Of a stretch of DNA of 64,000 nucleotides, positions 56,432 through 64,000 are shown piece after piece. The stretch comes from Marivirga sp051117495 (GTDB lineage Bacteria; Bacteroidota; Bacteroidia; Cytophagales; Cyclobacteriaceae): NCBI RefSeq assembly GCF_051117495.1, contig NZ_JBNPEF010000028.1, positions 124,001-188,000 on the forward strand, in the 5' to 3' direction. Within the stretch, counting starts at the first letter, position 1; every line of letters begins with the position of its first letter. The notes under the pieces are model-generated. The model did not search any database. It was not told where the DNA came from and worked only from the letters and a program-made list of their open reading frames with translations. Both the position numbers and the translations under genes were made by a program.

Positions 56432-56611
56432 AATGATTATATTTTGGTTTTACTTATTCTCAAAAATGGTTAAATCTATTTAATATGACAATCAATTTTA
56501 TATAAGCTTTATAAAATAGTGGATGAAAACAGTTCCAAGGCATATTCATGGGGCTTCATGTTATTTTTTAAAGGATTAAATTGTAATGCCTGTTATTTAT
56601 TTCTAATTTTC

Positions 56612-56619
56612 TACCTTTG
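56612..56619 (+). promoter_or_regulatory. TAnnTTTG -7 element of the DUF4290-murA operon
   Basis: TACCTTTG fits the consensus and lies 20 bases before the ATG at 56640, giving a short leader. It covers the GTG at 56619, which argues that this GTG is not the start codon. Confidence 0.6.
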
Positions 56620-56639
56620 TGAAAGAGAAAGCTAAGACT

Positions 56640-57278
56640 ATGTTAGATTATAACACTCAAAGACCTGAAATGAAGTTAAAAGAATATGGACGCAATGTCC
56701 AAATGTTGGTCAAGCATTTGCGCACTGTTGAAGATAAAGAAACGCGTAATAAAATGGCCTACACGGTTGTAGATTTAATAAAGCAATTGAGCAGCGGACC
56801 AAAAGATCATAGCAATGAGAATATGCAAAAATATTGGGATGATTTATATATCATGTCAGATTTCAATTTAGATGTTGACAGTCCTTACCCTATGCCTGAA
56901 AAAGAAATTTTAGGCAAAAAACCACAACCGGTAAAATATGCTACAGATGAAGTGAAATTTAAGCACTACGGCCGTAATATCGAATTATTGGTAGAAAAGG
57001 CCATTAATATTGAAGATCCTGAAGAAAAGCAAGCCGCGGTTTATTATATCGGTCGTTTAATGAAAACATTCTATACTACCTGGAATAGAGATAATGTTAC
57101 GGAAGAAGCCATTTCAGATAATATCAAACAACTTTCTAACGGAAAATTAAGCGTTGATATTGATCACGTTAAAGCCACAAATGGTTTTGATACCATCTTT
57201 AAAGACAATAGGCCAAGAAACAATAACAAAGGTAAAAGACCTTCAAAAGGAAGCAACCAAAAAAGAAGAAGAAACTAA
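56640..57278 (+). CDS. DUF4290-family protein, partner of murA
   Basis: This 212-residue soluble protein belongs to DUF4290, a Bacteroidota family commonly encoded just before murA. I start it at ATG 56640 (MLDYNTQRPEMKLKEYG) because a promoter element covers the earlier GTG. The sequence has two similar helical halves, KEYGRNVQMLVKHLRTVEDK and KHYGRNIELLVEKAINIEDP, suggesting internal duplication, and ends in a basic, disordered tail (RPRNNNKGKRPSKGS). The tail could bind nucleic acid. The function is not known; the fixed link to murA points to cell-wall precursor synthesis or its control. It ends three bases before murA. Confidence 0.92.
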   Translation: MLDYNTQRPEMKLKEYGRNVQMLVKHLRTVEDKETRNKMAYTVVDLIKQLSSGPKDHSNENMQKYWDDLYIMSDFNLDVDSPYPMPEKEILGKKPQPVKYATDEVKFKHYGRNIELLVEKAINIEDPEEKQAAVYYIGRLMKTFYTTWNRDNVTEEAISDNIKQLSNGKLSVDIDHVKATNGFDTIFKDNRPRNNNKGKRPSKGSNQKRRRN

Positions 57279-57281
57279 TCA

Positions 57282-58592
57282 ATGGGATCATTTAAAATAA
57301 CCGGGGGGCAGAAACTTTCCGGTGAAATCCATCCTCAGGGAGCAAAAAACGAGGCATTACAAATACTTTGCGCTGTTTTATTGACACCCGAAAAAGTAAC
57401 TATTCATAAAGTGCCCAATATAGTTGATGTCAATAAATTAATTGACTTGCTAAAAGATTTGGGCGTAGAAGTCAATAAAATTGGAGCAGAAAGCTACGAA
57501 TTCACAGCTAAGTCTGTTAAGCTAGATTTCTTTGGTACTGCTGAATATACTCAAAAAGCGGCTTCTTTAAGGGGTTCCATCATGCTTTTAGGGCCATTAT
57601 TGGCTAGGTTTGGGAAAGCAATGATTCCAAAGCCGGGCGGAGATAAGATCGGTAGAAGAAGATTGGACACTCACTTTATTGGTTTCCAAAAGCTAGGGGC
57701 AAAATTTGTATTCGAATCGGAGAAAAATTATTACCATATTGATGCTTCCAGCTTGACAGGTGCATACATTCATTTAGATGAAGCTTCAGTAACTGGGACA
57801 GCCAATATCATTATGGCGGCTTCTATGGCAAAGGGGAAAACCTCAATTTATAATGCTGCCTGCGAACCCTACATCCAACAACTTTGTAAAATGTTGGTGA
57901 GAATGGGTGCAAAAATTGAGGGCATTGGCTCAAATCTTCTACATATTGAAGGGGTTAAAAGTTTAAAAGGTACAGAACATACCATGCTTCCCGATATGAT
58001 TGAAATTGGGAGTTTTATTGGGTTAGCCGCCATGACCCAATCCGAAATTACTATTAAAAATGCCGGTATTGAGCATTTGGGAATCATACCGGAAACCTTT
58101 CAAAGACTTGGAATAAAAATGGAATTCAGAGGGGATGATATTTTTATTCCATCTCAACAACGATATGAAATAGAAACTTTTATTGATGGTTCTATTATGA
58201 CCATAGCTGATGCCATTTGGCCTGGATTTACCCCCGATTTGTTGAGTATTGTTCTGGTGGTGGCCACACAAGCAAAAGGAACTGTCTTAGTGCATCAAAA
58301 GATGTTTGAAAGTAGATTATTCTTTGTCGATAAATTAATCGATATGGGGGCTCAAATCATTTTGTGCGATCCACACAGGGCCACAGTCATCGGACTTGAT
58401 CGACAAATCAATTTAAGAGGGATTTCCATGACCTCTCCAGATATTCGAGCCGGTGTTTCCTTATTGATAGCCGCTTTATCTGCTGATGGGGAAAGCACCA
58501 TTCATAATGTAGAGCAAATTGACAGAGGTTATCAGGATATTGACAAAAGATTGAATGCATTGGGGGCCAAGATTGAAAGGGTAGCCCCCTAA
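57282..58592 (+). CDS. murA: UDP-N-acetylglucosamine 1-carboxyvinyltransferase MurA (Asp variant)
   Basis: MurA makes the first committed peptidoglycan precursor by adding enolpyruvate from PEP to UDP-GlcNAc. The 436-residue protein has the substrate lysine Lys22 in QGAKNEALQ and the inside-out alpha/beta barrel typical of EPT enzymes. The flexible loop that normally carries the catalytic cysteine (Cys115 in E. coli) reads PKPGGDKIGRRRLDTH, with Asp121 in its place. The Asp form is active in other bacteria and is known to give intrinsic fosfomycin resistance. The second half includes DGSIMTIADAIWPGFTPDL and FESRLFFVDKLIDMGA. It starts three bases after the DUF4290 gene, and its stop merges into a C/G palindrome. 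Confidence 0.96.
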   Translation: MGSFKITGGQKLSGEIHPQGAKNEALQILCAVLLTPEKVTIHKVPNIVDVNKLIDLLKDLGVEVNKIGAESYEFTAKSVKLDFFGTAEYTQKAASLRGSIMLLGPLLARFGKAMIPKPGGDKIGRRRLDTHFIGFQKLGAKFVFESEKNYYHIDASSLTGAYIHLDEASVTGTANIIMAASMAKGKTSIYNAACEPYIQQLCKMLVRMGAKIEGIGSNLLHIEGVKSLKGTEHTMLPDMIEIGSFIGLAAMTQSEITIKNAGIEHLGIIPETFQRLGIKMEFRGDDIFIPSQQRYEIETFIDGSIMTIADAIWPGFTPDLLSIVLVVATQAKGTVLVHQKMFESRLFFVDKLIDMGAQIILCDPHRATVIGLDRQINLRGISMTSPDIRAGVSLLIAALSADGESTIHNVEQIDRGYQDIDKRLNALGAKIERVAP

Positions 58593-58605
58593 CCCCCAAT
58601 GGGGG
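58593..58605. repeat. C-run/G-run palindrome at the murA stop
   Basis: CCCCC-AAT-GGGGG directly follows the murA stop codon, inside a longer GC-rich patch (58581-58620) unlike the AT-rich surroundings. Such patches recur in Bacteroidota intergenic DNA. The rest of the 295-base space before 58888 has no gene apart from the promoter listed next. Confidence 0.55.
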
Positions 58606-58835
58606 GAACTAAGCCCCTGCAATCCAACAAAGGTCTATTGTAATGCAGTATATAGTCTGAGGAATTTAAATAAATTAAAGTTAGAAATTCATAAACATTA
58701 AAATTCTGAAGGGTGAAATAAGGCTATTATAGCCAATGTTAAACCAGTGATTTAATATTTAGGAATAACTCACCTCTTTCCAATAGCTAAAAAACTCTTT
58801 TCTTCATTTTATTTAAATTTGTAACTATTGGTACA

Positions 58836-58863
58836 TTGCGGTACACTTAAATAATTAATTTTG
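58836..58863 (+). promoter_or_regulatory. Promoter of the rhodanese operon
   Basis: The -7 element TAATTTTG (58856-58863) fits TAnnTTTG and has a TTG 17 bases upstream. It ends 24 bases before the ATG at 58888. Confidence 0.6.
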
Positions 58864-58887
58864 TAAATTAGATTTAAAATCAATTAT

Positions 58888-59277
58888 ATGAAAACCTTAT
58901 TCACATTTTTAATATCTGTATCCCTTTTAATAGCTTGTTCACAAGGAAATGCACAGGAAAACTTAACTGTAAAAGAATTGAATGCCATTGAATTCAATAA
59001 GGAAGACAATAAAGTGGTATTAGATGTTAGAACTGCCCAAGAATATACGGAAGGCAGAATTGCTGGAAGTGAAAATTTGGATGTTTTAAAAACAGACTTA
59101 TTCACCACCTCAATTGCAAAATTGGACAAAAGCAAAACCTATTATGTAATTTGCAGATCAGGATCCAGAAGCCAAAAGGCTGTGGCTCAAATGAAAGAAG
59201 CAGGTTTTAAAAATATTTATAACATCACAGGTGGAATGCAGGCATGGGAGGCCGCAAACTTTGCCGTTGAAAAATGA
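58888..59277 (+). CDS. Rhodanese-domain lipoprotein
   Basis: This 129-residue protein has a lipoprotein signal with Cys17 (SVSLLIACSQG) and one rhodanese domain. The active-site loop is Cys89 in VICRSGSRSQKA, followed by the conserved GGMQAWEAANF end; the N-terminal half has VVLDVRTAQEYTEGRIAGSE. A six-residue loop after the cysteine is typical of sulfurtransferases rather than phosphatases. It should sit in the periplasm, anchored to a membrane, and could carry persulfide sulfur or work as a redox adaptor. It overlaps the next gene by four bases. Confidence 0.92.
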   Translation: MKTLFTFLISVSLLIACSQGNAQENLTVKELNAIEFNKEDNKVVLDVRTAQEYTEGRIAGSENLDVLKTDLFTTSIAKLDKSKTYYVICRSGSRSQKAVAQMKEAGFKNIYNITGGMQAWEAANFAVEK

Positions 59278-60029
59278 GTCGGTTTTTCAAAGAATTCAGT
59301 CAATCAACATTTTCCTATTATGAAGCCTTTCAATTTGTGCGTAAACACAATCTGAAAGGCTTTATTTTGAGTGCTGCTTTCTTCAATTTGTTTGCTTTTG
59401 TATTTGTGGGAGTGCTTGCTTGGGTTTATACAGGCAAACTAATTGATTCTATATATGGGTTTTTCAACTTTCCTGAAGATTGGCAAGAATGGGGAAATCT
59501 GCTTCAAATATTGACTGCTATATTCATCAGAATATTGCTCATCTCATTATATATCAATCTTTTCAAATACATCATTTTAATCATATTTGCTCCGGTATTG
59601 GCCATCCTTTCCGAGCGCACTCAAAACATCTTAAATCAACAAAAAAAATCCATCAATTTAATTCGTTTGATTTCTGAAATTGGTAGAGGTATGATGATGG
59701 GATTTATCTTGATTGGACTCAATATAATATTATACTTAGGTTTGATCTTCCTTAGTATATTGCTTCCCTTCCTCTCTCCTGCTTTGGCCATTCTTGTGTT
59801 CTTTCTAGAAAGCTTTTTCTTTGGTGCCTCCATGCTGGATTATAGAAATGAATATTACCAACTAAGCGTTAAAACAAGCTTACAGAAAATTTTTAAGCAT
59901 AAAGGTCTTGTTTTGGGTAACGGTTTAGCTTTAAACCTGTTTATACTAATACCCTTTATTGGTGTATTATTTGCACCTTCTTTTGCTTTAATAGCATCGG
60001 GCATTCACGCCAATAAAGTTGTTCATTAA
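59274..60029 (+). CDS. EI24/CysZ-like membrane protein
   Basis: This 251-residue membrane protein has four main hydrophobic regions and the layout of the EI24 domain, which includes E. coli CysZ. It begins MSRFFKEFSQSTFSYYEAFQ, with HNLKGFILSAAFFNLFAF soon after; further on is FKYIILIIFAPVLAILSERT, a classical EI24 segment. The ending IPFIGVLFAPSFALIASGIH also fits. CysZ family proteins import sulfate or a related anion, and the neighbouring rhodanese would suit a sulfur theme, but cysteine genes are not adjacent. It overlaps the rhodanese stop by four bases, so the two are coupled. Confidence 0.85.
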   Translation: MSRFFKEFSQSTFSYYEAFQFVRKHNLKGFILSAAFFNLFAFVFVGVLAWVYTGKLIDSIYGFFNFPEDWQEWGNLLQILTAIFIRILLISLYINLFKYIILIIFAPVLAILSERTQNILNQQKKSINLIRLISEIGRGMMMGFILIGLNIILYLGLIFLSILLPFLSPALAILVFFLESFFFGASMLDYRNEYYQLSVKTSLQKIFKHKGLVLGNGLALNLFILIPFIGVLFAPSFALIASGIHANKVVH

Positions 60030-60056
60030 TTTTTTAACCTAAAAAACAGAACTCTT

Positions 60057-61412
60057 ATGGCAATTGAAAGTAGAAACCCATTTAATAATGAGCTAATCAA
60101 AAGCTTTGAAGAAGAAACTGATCATCAAATTGCACAGAAAATTGAATTAGCCCAAGAAACATATCTTAATTGGAAGTCAACTAATTTTACCCACCGCAAA
60201 GAGTTAATGCTCAAAACAGCAGTTCTACTTAGAGATAGAAAGGAGAAATATGCTCATTTAATGACCCAAGAAATGGGGAAAGCCAAAAGAGAAGCTATAA
60301 CTGAAATTGAAAAATGTGCCCTTGCCTGTGATTATTATGCTGAAAATGCAGAACAATTCTTGTCCAATAAAAAATTAGAAGTCCCGGAAGGGGAAGCTTA
60401 TGTAGCTCACGATCCGATCGGAATTGTATTGGCCGTTATGCCATGGAATTTTCCTTTTTGGCAAGTTTTCCGTTTTGTAGCCCCCAACTTAATGGCAGGG
60501 AATGTAGGTTTATTAAAACATGCCTCCAATGTACCACAATGTGCATTGGCAATAGAAGAAGTCCTAACAGATGCTGGTTTTCCTAAAGGATGTTTTCAAA
60601 CTTTATTGATTTCATCTTCCAAAGTCAATATGATTTTGGATGATGAAAGAGTGAAGGCAGCTACACTGACTGGAAGTGAAGGAGCTGGAAGCAAAGTAGC
60701 AGAAAGAGCCGGTAAAAACCTCAAAAAAACTGTTTTGGAATTGGGTGGTAGCGATCCGTTTATTGTATTAAAAGATGCAGACATCAAAGAAGCCGCCATT
60801 ACTGGAGCTAAAGCTAGAATGATCAATAACGGACAAAGTTGTATTGCCGCAAAACGTTTTATCCTAGAAAAATCAATAGCAGATGAATTTTTGGCCTATT
60901 TCAAAACTGAATTTGAGAATATCAAAATTGGTGACCCATCAGATGATCATGTTGATTATGGCTCTATGGCCAGAGAGGATTTAGCTAAGGAATTGGAAGA
61001 ACAAGTGGAAGAATCTGTTAAAAAAGGAGCTAAACTTTTAATAGGCGGGAAAAGAAATAAAGCATTTTATGAACCTACAATATTAACCAATGTAAAAACT
61101 GGAATACCCGCCTATGAGGAAGAATTATTCGGGCCTGTGGCAGTTGTACTTATTGCGGAAAATGAAAAACATGCGATTGAACTGGCCAATGATTCTAAAT
61201 TTGGTTTAGGGGGGTCATTGTGGTCACAGGATATTGATAAAGCTAAAAGTCTTGTTCGTCAAATTGAAAGTGGCGCCATTTATATCAATAAATTGATGGC
61301 ATCACACCCTGCCGTTCCTTTTGGTGGAGTGAAAATGAGCGGTTTTGGAAGGGAATTATCTGAATTGGGAATTAAGGAATTTGTGAATCAAAAAACAATT
61401 TGGGTGGCTTGA
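60057..61412 (+). CDS. NAD(P)-dependent aldehyde dehydrogenase (succinate-semialdehyde type)
   Basis: The 451-residue protein is an aldehyde dehydrogenase of the succinate-semialdehyde group, slightly shorter than the 480 residues of GabD and closer to the Sad/YneI type. Glu228 (VLELGGSDPF) and the catalytic Cys262 (NNGQSCIAAKRF) are present, with the cofactor motifs PWNFPFWQVFRFVAPNL and TLTGSEGAGSKVAERAG and the C-terminal PFGGVKMSGFGRELSELG. It starts 27 bases after the EI24-like gene on the same strand and may be read through from it. It is followed by palindromic DNA at 61428. Its aldehyde is inferred only from sequence type. Confidence 0.92.
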   Translation: MAIESRNPFNNELIKSFEEETDHQIAQKIELAQETYLNWKSTNFTHRKELMLKTAVLLRDRKEKYAHLMTQEMGKAKREAITEIEKCALACDYYAENAEQFLSNKKLEVPEGEAYVAHDPIGIVLAVMPWNFPFWQVFRFVAPNLMAGNVGLLKHASNVPQCALAIEEVLTDAGFPKGCFQTLLISSSKVNMILDDERVKAATLTGSEGAGSKVAERAGKNLKKTVLELGGSDPFIVLKDADIKEAAITGAKARMINNGQSCIAAKRFILEKSIADEFLAYFKTEFENIKIGDPSDDHVDYGSMAREDLAKELEEQVEESVKKGAKLLIGGKRNKAFYEPTILTNVKTGIPAYEEELFGPVAVVLIAENEKHAIELANDSKFGLGGSLWSQDIDKAKSLVRQIESGAIYINKLMASHPAVPFGGVKMSGFGRELSELGIKEFVNQKTIWVA

Positions 61413-61427
61413 TTAAATTAGCCCCTT

Positions 61428-61562
61428 CGGTCTGACGCTTATACAACTGGTCATTAAAAACACTAAAGAACTTTAGGCGGTGAATTTTCATATTACTGAG
61501 AAGCGTCTGACCGATAATCAGAACTTGTGGAAGTAGCGATTAGACGGTGGAAAACCGTCTAA
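61428..61562. repeat. Nested inverted repeats between converging genes
   Basis: CGGTCTGACGCTT (61428-61440) and AAGCGTCTGACCG (61501-61513) are inverted copies with one central mismatch. A second hairpin, TTAGACGGT/ACCGTCTAA (61540-61562), extends into imperfect outer arms AGCG/CGCT. The three elements share the core GAC(G/C)G. They may act as a terminator or be a mobile repeat; there is no T run. Confidence 0.5.
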
Positions 61563-61580
61563 CCGCTTTCAAGCCTTTAA

Positions 61581-62618
61581 TTAATCCACTAATACATTAG
61601 AAATATAGGTGGACTTGGTCAACATCCATAATAAAAAGAACACTATCGCCCACTTCAAATAGACATCATAATAGTCTTTGGTGTCTTTATAGCGGGTTTC
61701 TTTAATTTCTGCTTTTTCATATTCATCAATTATACTGAATACTTCTTCCAGTGCTTGATTGTCAGTAGCTCTGTAAAATTTCCCCTCTCCTATTTCTGCT
61801 ATATTTTTTAGTCCTGTGACGTCCATGGAATTTTCTATGTACCGCGTCCTTCCAAAGAAATCCTTTCCGTAAGGTACTTTACCCTCTTTCCCAATGGCAA
61901 TGGTATAAATTTTAATATCATAGGCATTGGCCAACTTGGCCGCAGTTTCAGGATCAATATTACCGGCATTATTATCCCCATCGGTTAAAAGTATCATAAC
62001 CTTTGATTTGGTTTCCACTTCCCGCATTCTATTGGTTGAAACTGCTATTGCACTTCCAATTGCCGTTCCGGATGCTTCCATCATTTTGAAATCAATATCT
62101 GAAATCTGATTTTTTAGCATTTTATAATCTGTAGTCAAAGGAGATAATGAATAAGCCTCTCCGCTGAAGATGGTCAAACCAATTCTATCCTGAAACCTTC
62201 CATCTATAAAATCATTGGCTACTTTTTTAGCCGCCTCTAGTCGATTAGGTGTGAAATCCTGAATTTTCATGGATTCTGAAATATCCAAAACCAACATAAT
62301 ATCAATACCTTCCGTCCATTGTTCTACTCTTTCGTTGGTTTGCTGAGGGCGCGCCAATGCCAATAACATTAGCAATGCGGAAAAAAGTAATAACACTATA
62401 GGAATAAAGCGTAAAATAGCAGAAAACTGAAATCCAATACCTTCTCCTCGGAAAGCTACAGGTACTTTTGGGCTCAACCTTTCTTTCAACCATTCCACTA
62501 ACAAATAAATGAAAGGCAGGGCAATCATGGCATAAAAAGCCATGGGGAATTCATATTCAAAAGCTTTAAGCCTTTCTGGTAAAAACCAATCGAAACTTAA
62601 CCAATCATTACTTTCCAT
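61581..62618 (-). CDS. batA: BatA, VWA-domain membrane protein
   Basis: This 345-residue protein has two N-terminal membrane helices, a von Willebrand A domain and a last helix near the C-terminus. The metal-ion site starts with Asp112-x-Ser114-x-Ser116 in LVLDISESMK, with Thr in ASGTAIGSAI and Asp in LLTDGDNNAG. It is the BatA type of the Bacteroides aerotolerance operon. I start it at ATG 62618 (MESNDWLSF), which overlaps the end of the upstream gene by 11 bases; a longer frame from 62660 runs further into that gene. The operon order here (DUF58, BatD-like protein, BatA) is the usual one, in which a MoxR ATPase is expected upstream and BatB/BatC after it. BatB does not follow in this window because the next gene converges. 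Confidence 0.9.
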   Translation of the reverse strand: MESNDWLSFDWFLPERLKAFEYEFPMAFYAMIALPFIYLLVEWLKERLSPKVPVAFRGEGIGFQFSAILRFIPIVLLLFSALLMLLALARPQQTNERVEQWTEGIDIMLVLDISESMKIQDFTPNRLEAAKKVANDFIDGRFQDRIGLTIFSGEAYSLSPLTTDYKMLKNQISDIDFKMMEASGTAIGSAIAVSTNRMREVETKSKVMILLTDGDNNAGNIDPETAAKLANAYDIKIYTIAIGKEGKVPYGKDFFGRTRYIENSMDVTGLKNIAEIGEGKFYRATDNQALEEVFSIIDEYEKAEIKETRYKDTKDYYDVYLKWAIVFFLLWMLTKSTYISNVLVD

Positions 62619-63498
62619 CTGTGATCGCTTTAATTCGTTCTTCCAAAATAACATCGGCATAATTCAATAAAAATTGAAAGGATTCAGTGGCATTGTCCCT
62701 TCCTTTTGAGCTGTAAATTGTCCGGTCAATGGCCTTCAGATTTTCATACAACTTCTCATCCTCTTGCATTTGATTGATCTCCTTACTGGTCAATTTTCTA
62801 TAAGGAGAATTAGAGATAAATTCAGCATGCTTTTTCCAGCTATAAAGCAGTTTTTCAATCTTCTCAACTGACATATCACCAACTGAGGAAAGTTTGGCTT
62901 CAAATGTTTCCCTGAATTTTTGATGACGTTTGTTCAATCTCCAAATTCGCCATTTCTTCCTTATTTTCTTTCCAAAAATGATGATAATAAGCAGGACTAC
63001 AATCCCAAGGGCGATCAAAAAAGCTATTAAATAAGGGTAGTTAAAGTCTTTATCCAGCTTAGTAATGATGGCATCTGTTTTCATTTTCAAACTATCACTT
63101 ACCACCTCAATTTGTTCTTCCAAAATGATGGAATCCAACTCGGTATATACTTCAGTACTATCCTCTCCTTGAATAATAAAAATCGGAAGCTTTAAGCTTT
63201 GAACTTTATCAATTTCAAAAGAAGCCAAGGTATAAACAACACTGTCATAACTTTGTTTACTATCGGATTGAGTAGGAAAATATTGCTTTTGGCTATATTC
63301 AAAGGGCTCGTAATTAAAAAGCGAATCAGGCATTAAAATTTGAAAATCGGCAGGATATTTTACACTTAAGCTGTATTGTATAGGTTCTCCTATAGCCATG
63401 CTATCCTGTAGAAATTCCCCTTTAGGCTCTATTTTTTGTCCAAATAAATTGATGATAATTGCAAGACTGAAAAGTAAGCTCAACCCGTATTTCTTCAT
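62608..63498 (-). CDS. BatD-like/DUF4381-type membrane protein of the Bat operon
   Basis: This 296-residue protein has a signal peptide (about 1-20), an exported beta-rich domain (EPKGEFLQDSMAIGEPIQYS to IILEEQIEVVSDS), one membrane helix near residues 155-175 (YLIAFLIALGIVVLLIIIIF) and a basic cytoplasmic tail with helices (KRHQKFRETFEAKLSS and QFLLNYADVILEER). Proteins of this kind lie between DUF58 and BatA genes in Bacteroidota. It overlaps its neighbours on both sides (four bases upstream, 11 downstream), which indicates a tightly coupled operon. Its role may be to link a periplasmic signal to the MoxR/VWA machinery; this is inferred from the operon. Confidence 0.8.
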   Translation of the reverse strand: MKKYGLSLLFSLAIIINLFGQKIEPKGEFLQDSMAIGEPIQYSLSVKYPADFQILMPDSLFNYEPFEYSQKQYFPTQSDSKQSYDSVVYTLASFEIDKVQSLKLPIFIIQGEDSTEVYTELDSIILEEQIEVVSDSLKMKTDAIITKLDKDFNYPYLIAFLIALGIVVLLIIIIFGKKIRKKWRIWRLNKRHQKFRETFEAKLSSVGDMSVEKIEKLLYSWKKHAEFISNSPYRKLTSKEINQMQEDEKLYENLKAIDRTIYSSKGRDNATESFQFLLNYADVILEERIKAITDGK

Positions 63499-64000
63499 GC
63501 TTTTTTCTTGCTTAAATTCCTGATTTTAAATAATTTAATTAATTGTGAAGTGTAATCCTCCTGAGTGTCGATCAGTAAATAATCCGCTTGATTCCGTTTA
63601 CAAATATCTTTCAATTCGGCTGAATGATCCTTGTTCTTTTGCTGGAATTGCTTTTTAAAACTAACACTGGATGTATTCACCCACCTCGTTTTCCCAGTTT
63701 CTTTATCTTTGATTGGTACTATTCCCAACATCGGTAAATCGGTTTCCAATTTATCTTTAATATGAATGACCACCAAATCATGCTTGCGAGCCAAGGCTTT
63801 CAAATGATGTTCATAACCCTCATCCACAAAATCACTGATTAAAAATATAACACTCCTTCTTTTAACCAAGCCCAACAAATATAAAAGCCCTTTATCCAAG
63901 CTTGTTTTTAAAGATTTTGGCTTTAAATCAAAAAGTTTAGTGATGGCATAATAACCATGCTTCTGACCTTTGCCCGGCTTTACATACAATTCTCGCTGGT
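63495..64000 (-). CDS. DUF58-domain protein, C-terminal part (start beyond the window)
   Basis: The frame stays open to the right edge, so only the last 168 or so residues of a DUF58 protein are visible. The first residues in frame are QRELYVKPGKGQKHG, close to the conserved DUF58 segment before a VWA-like fold; RRSVIFLISDFVDEGYEHHL and KHDLVVIHIKDKLETDLPML follow. A TTG at 63989 is internal and not a start. DUF58 proteins work with MoxR ATPases in complex assembly. Its stop overlaps the start of the next gene by four bases (ATGA at 63495). Confidence 0.9.
   Translation of the reverse strand, partial: QRELYVKPGKGQKHGYYAITKLFDLKPKSLKTSLDKGLLYLLGLVKRRSVIFLISDFVDEGYEHHLKALARKHDLVVIHIKDKLETDLPMLGIVPIKDKETGKTRWVNTSSVSFKKQFQQKNKDHSAELKDICKRNQADYLLIDTQEDYTSQLIKLFKIRNLSKKKA

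Noticed and set aside
1..64000. tRNA, rRNA, phage or transposase genes
   Set aside because: None was recognised on either strand.

Overview
The window looks like part of the chromosome of a marine, gliding-type Bacteroidota, most likely order Cytophagales and close to Marivirga (organism inferred; no rRNA is present). The signs are low GC, exported giant proteins with type IX secretion (T9SS) tails, promoters of the TAnnTTTG type, a DUF4290-murA pair, GldL-like membrane repeats and a Bacteroidota-style paa operon. One 100-base run of N (25683-25782) marks an assembly gap inside a repetitive gene.

Layout. 1-5.3 kb: end of yidC, then a beta-propeller sensor kinase with its LuxR-type response regulator and an unknown small protein. 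5.3-13 kb: polyphosphate kinase, a TlpA-like thioredoxin protein, a PadR-controlled cassette of two membrane proteins, a methyltransferase with a lipoprotein signal, and a 2-oxoacid dehydrogenase E2. 13-20.3 kb: cinA, a 1401-residue secreted subtilisin and a PaaN-type aldehyde dehydrogenase. 20.7-27.5 kb: one giant surface protein (plant-type leucine-rich repeats, then cadherin repeats, then a T9SS tail) broken by the assembly gap. 27.8-31.3 kb: two copies of a convergent alpha/beta-hydrolase and PAS-like/LuxR regulator module arranged as mirror images. 31.7-34.6 kb: a lone receiver protein, a Dabb lipoprotein, an MscS channel and a SRAP protein.

34.6-56.4 kb is dominated by exported peptidases and DUF3857/transglutaminase-like proteins. 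Two paralogous blocks, each an M1 peptidase plus a pair of DUF3857 proteins, flank a phenylacetate block (TetR regulator, paaA, a small coiled-coil gene, a doubled paaB, paaC, paaD). In each DUF3857 pair one partner keeps the Cys and His of a transglutaminase and the other has lost both. 56.6-61.4 kb: DUF4290, murA (with Asp at the usual Cys115 position), a rhodanese lipoprotein, an EI24-like membrane protein and an aldehyde dehydrogenase. 61.6-64 kb: the tail of a Bat-type operon (DUF58, a BatD-like protein, BatA).

The ring-epoxidase genes and the PaaN aldehyde dehydrogenase suggest growth on phenylacetate, but paaE, paaK, paaG, paaJ and paaH are not in the window. The strongest candidates for undescribed biology are the mirror-image hydrolase/LuxR modules, the enzyme plus pseudo-enzyme DUF3857 pairs, and two repressor genes whose promoters sit so close to the start codon that leaderless, self-repressed transcripts are likely.
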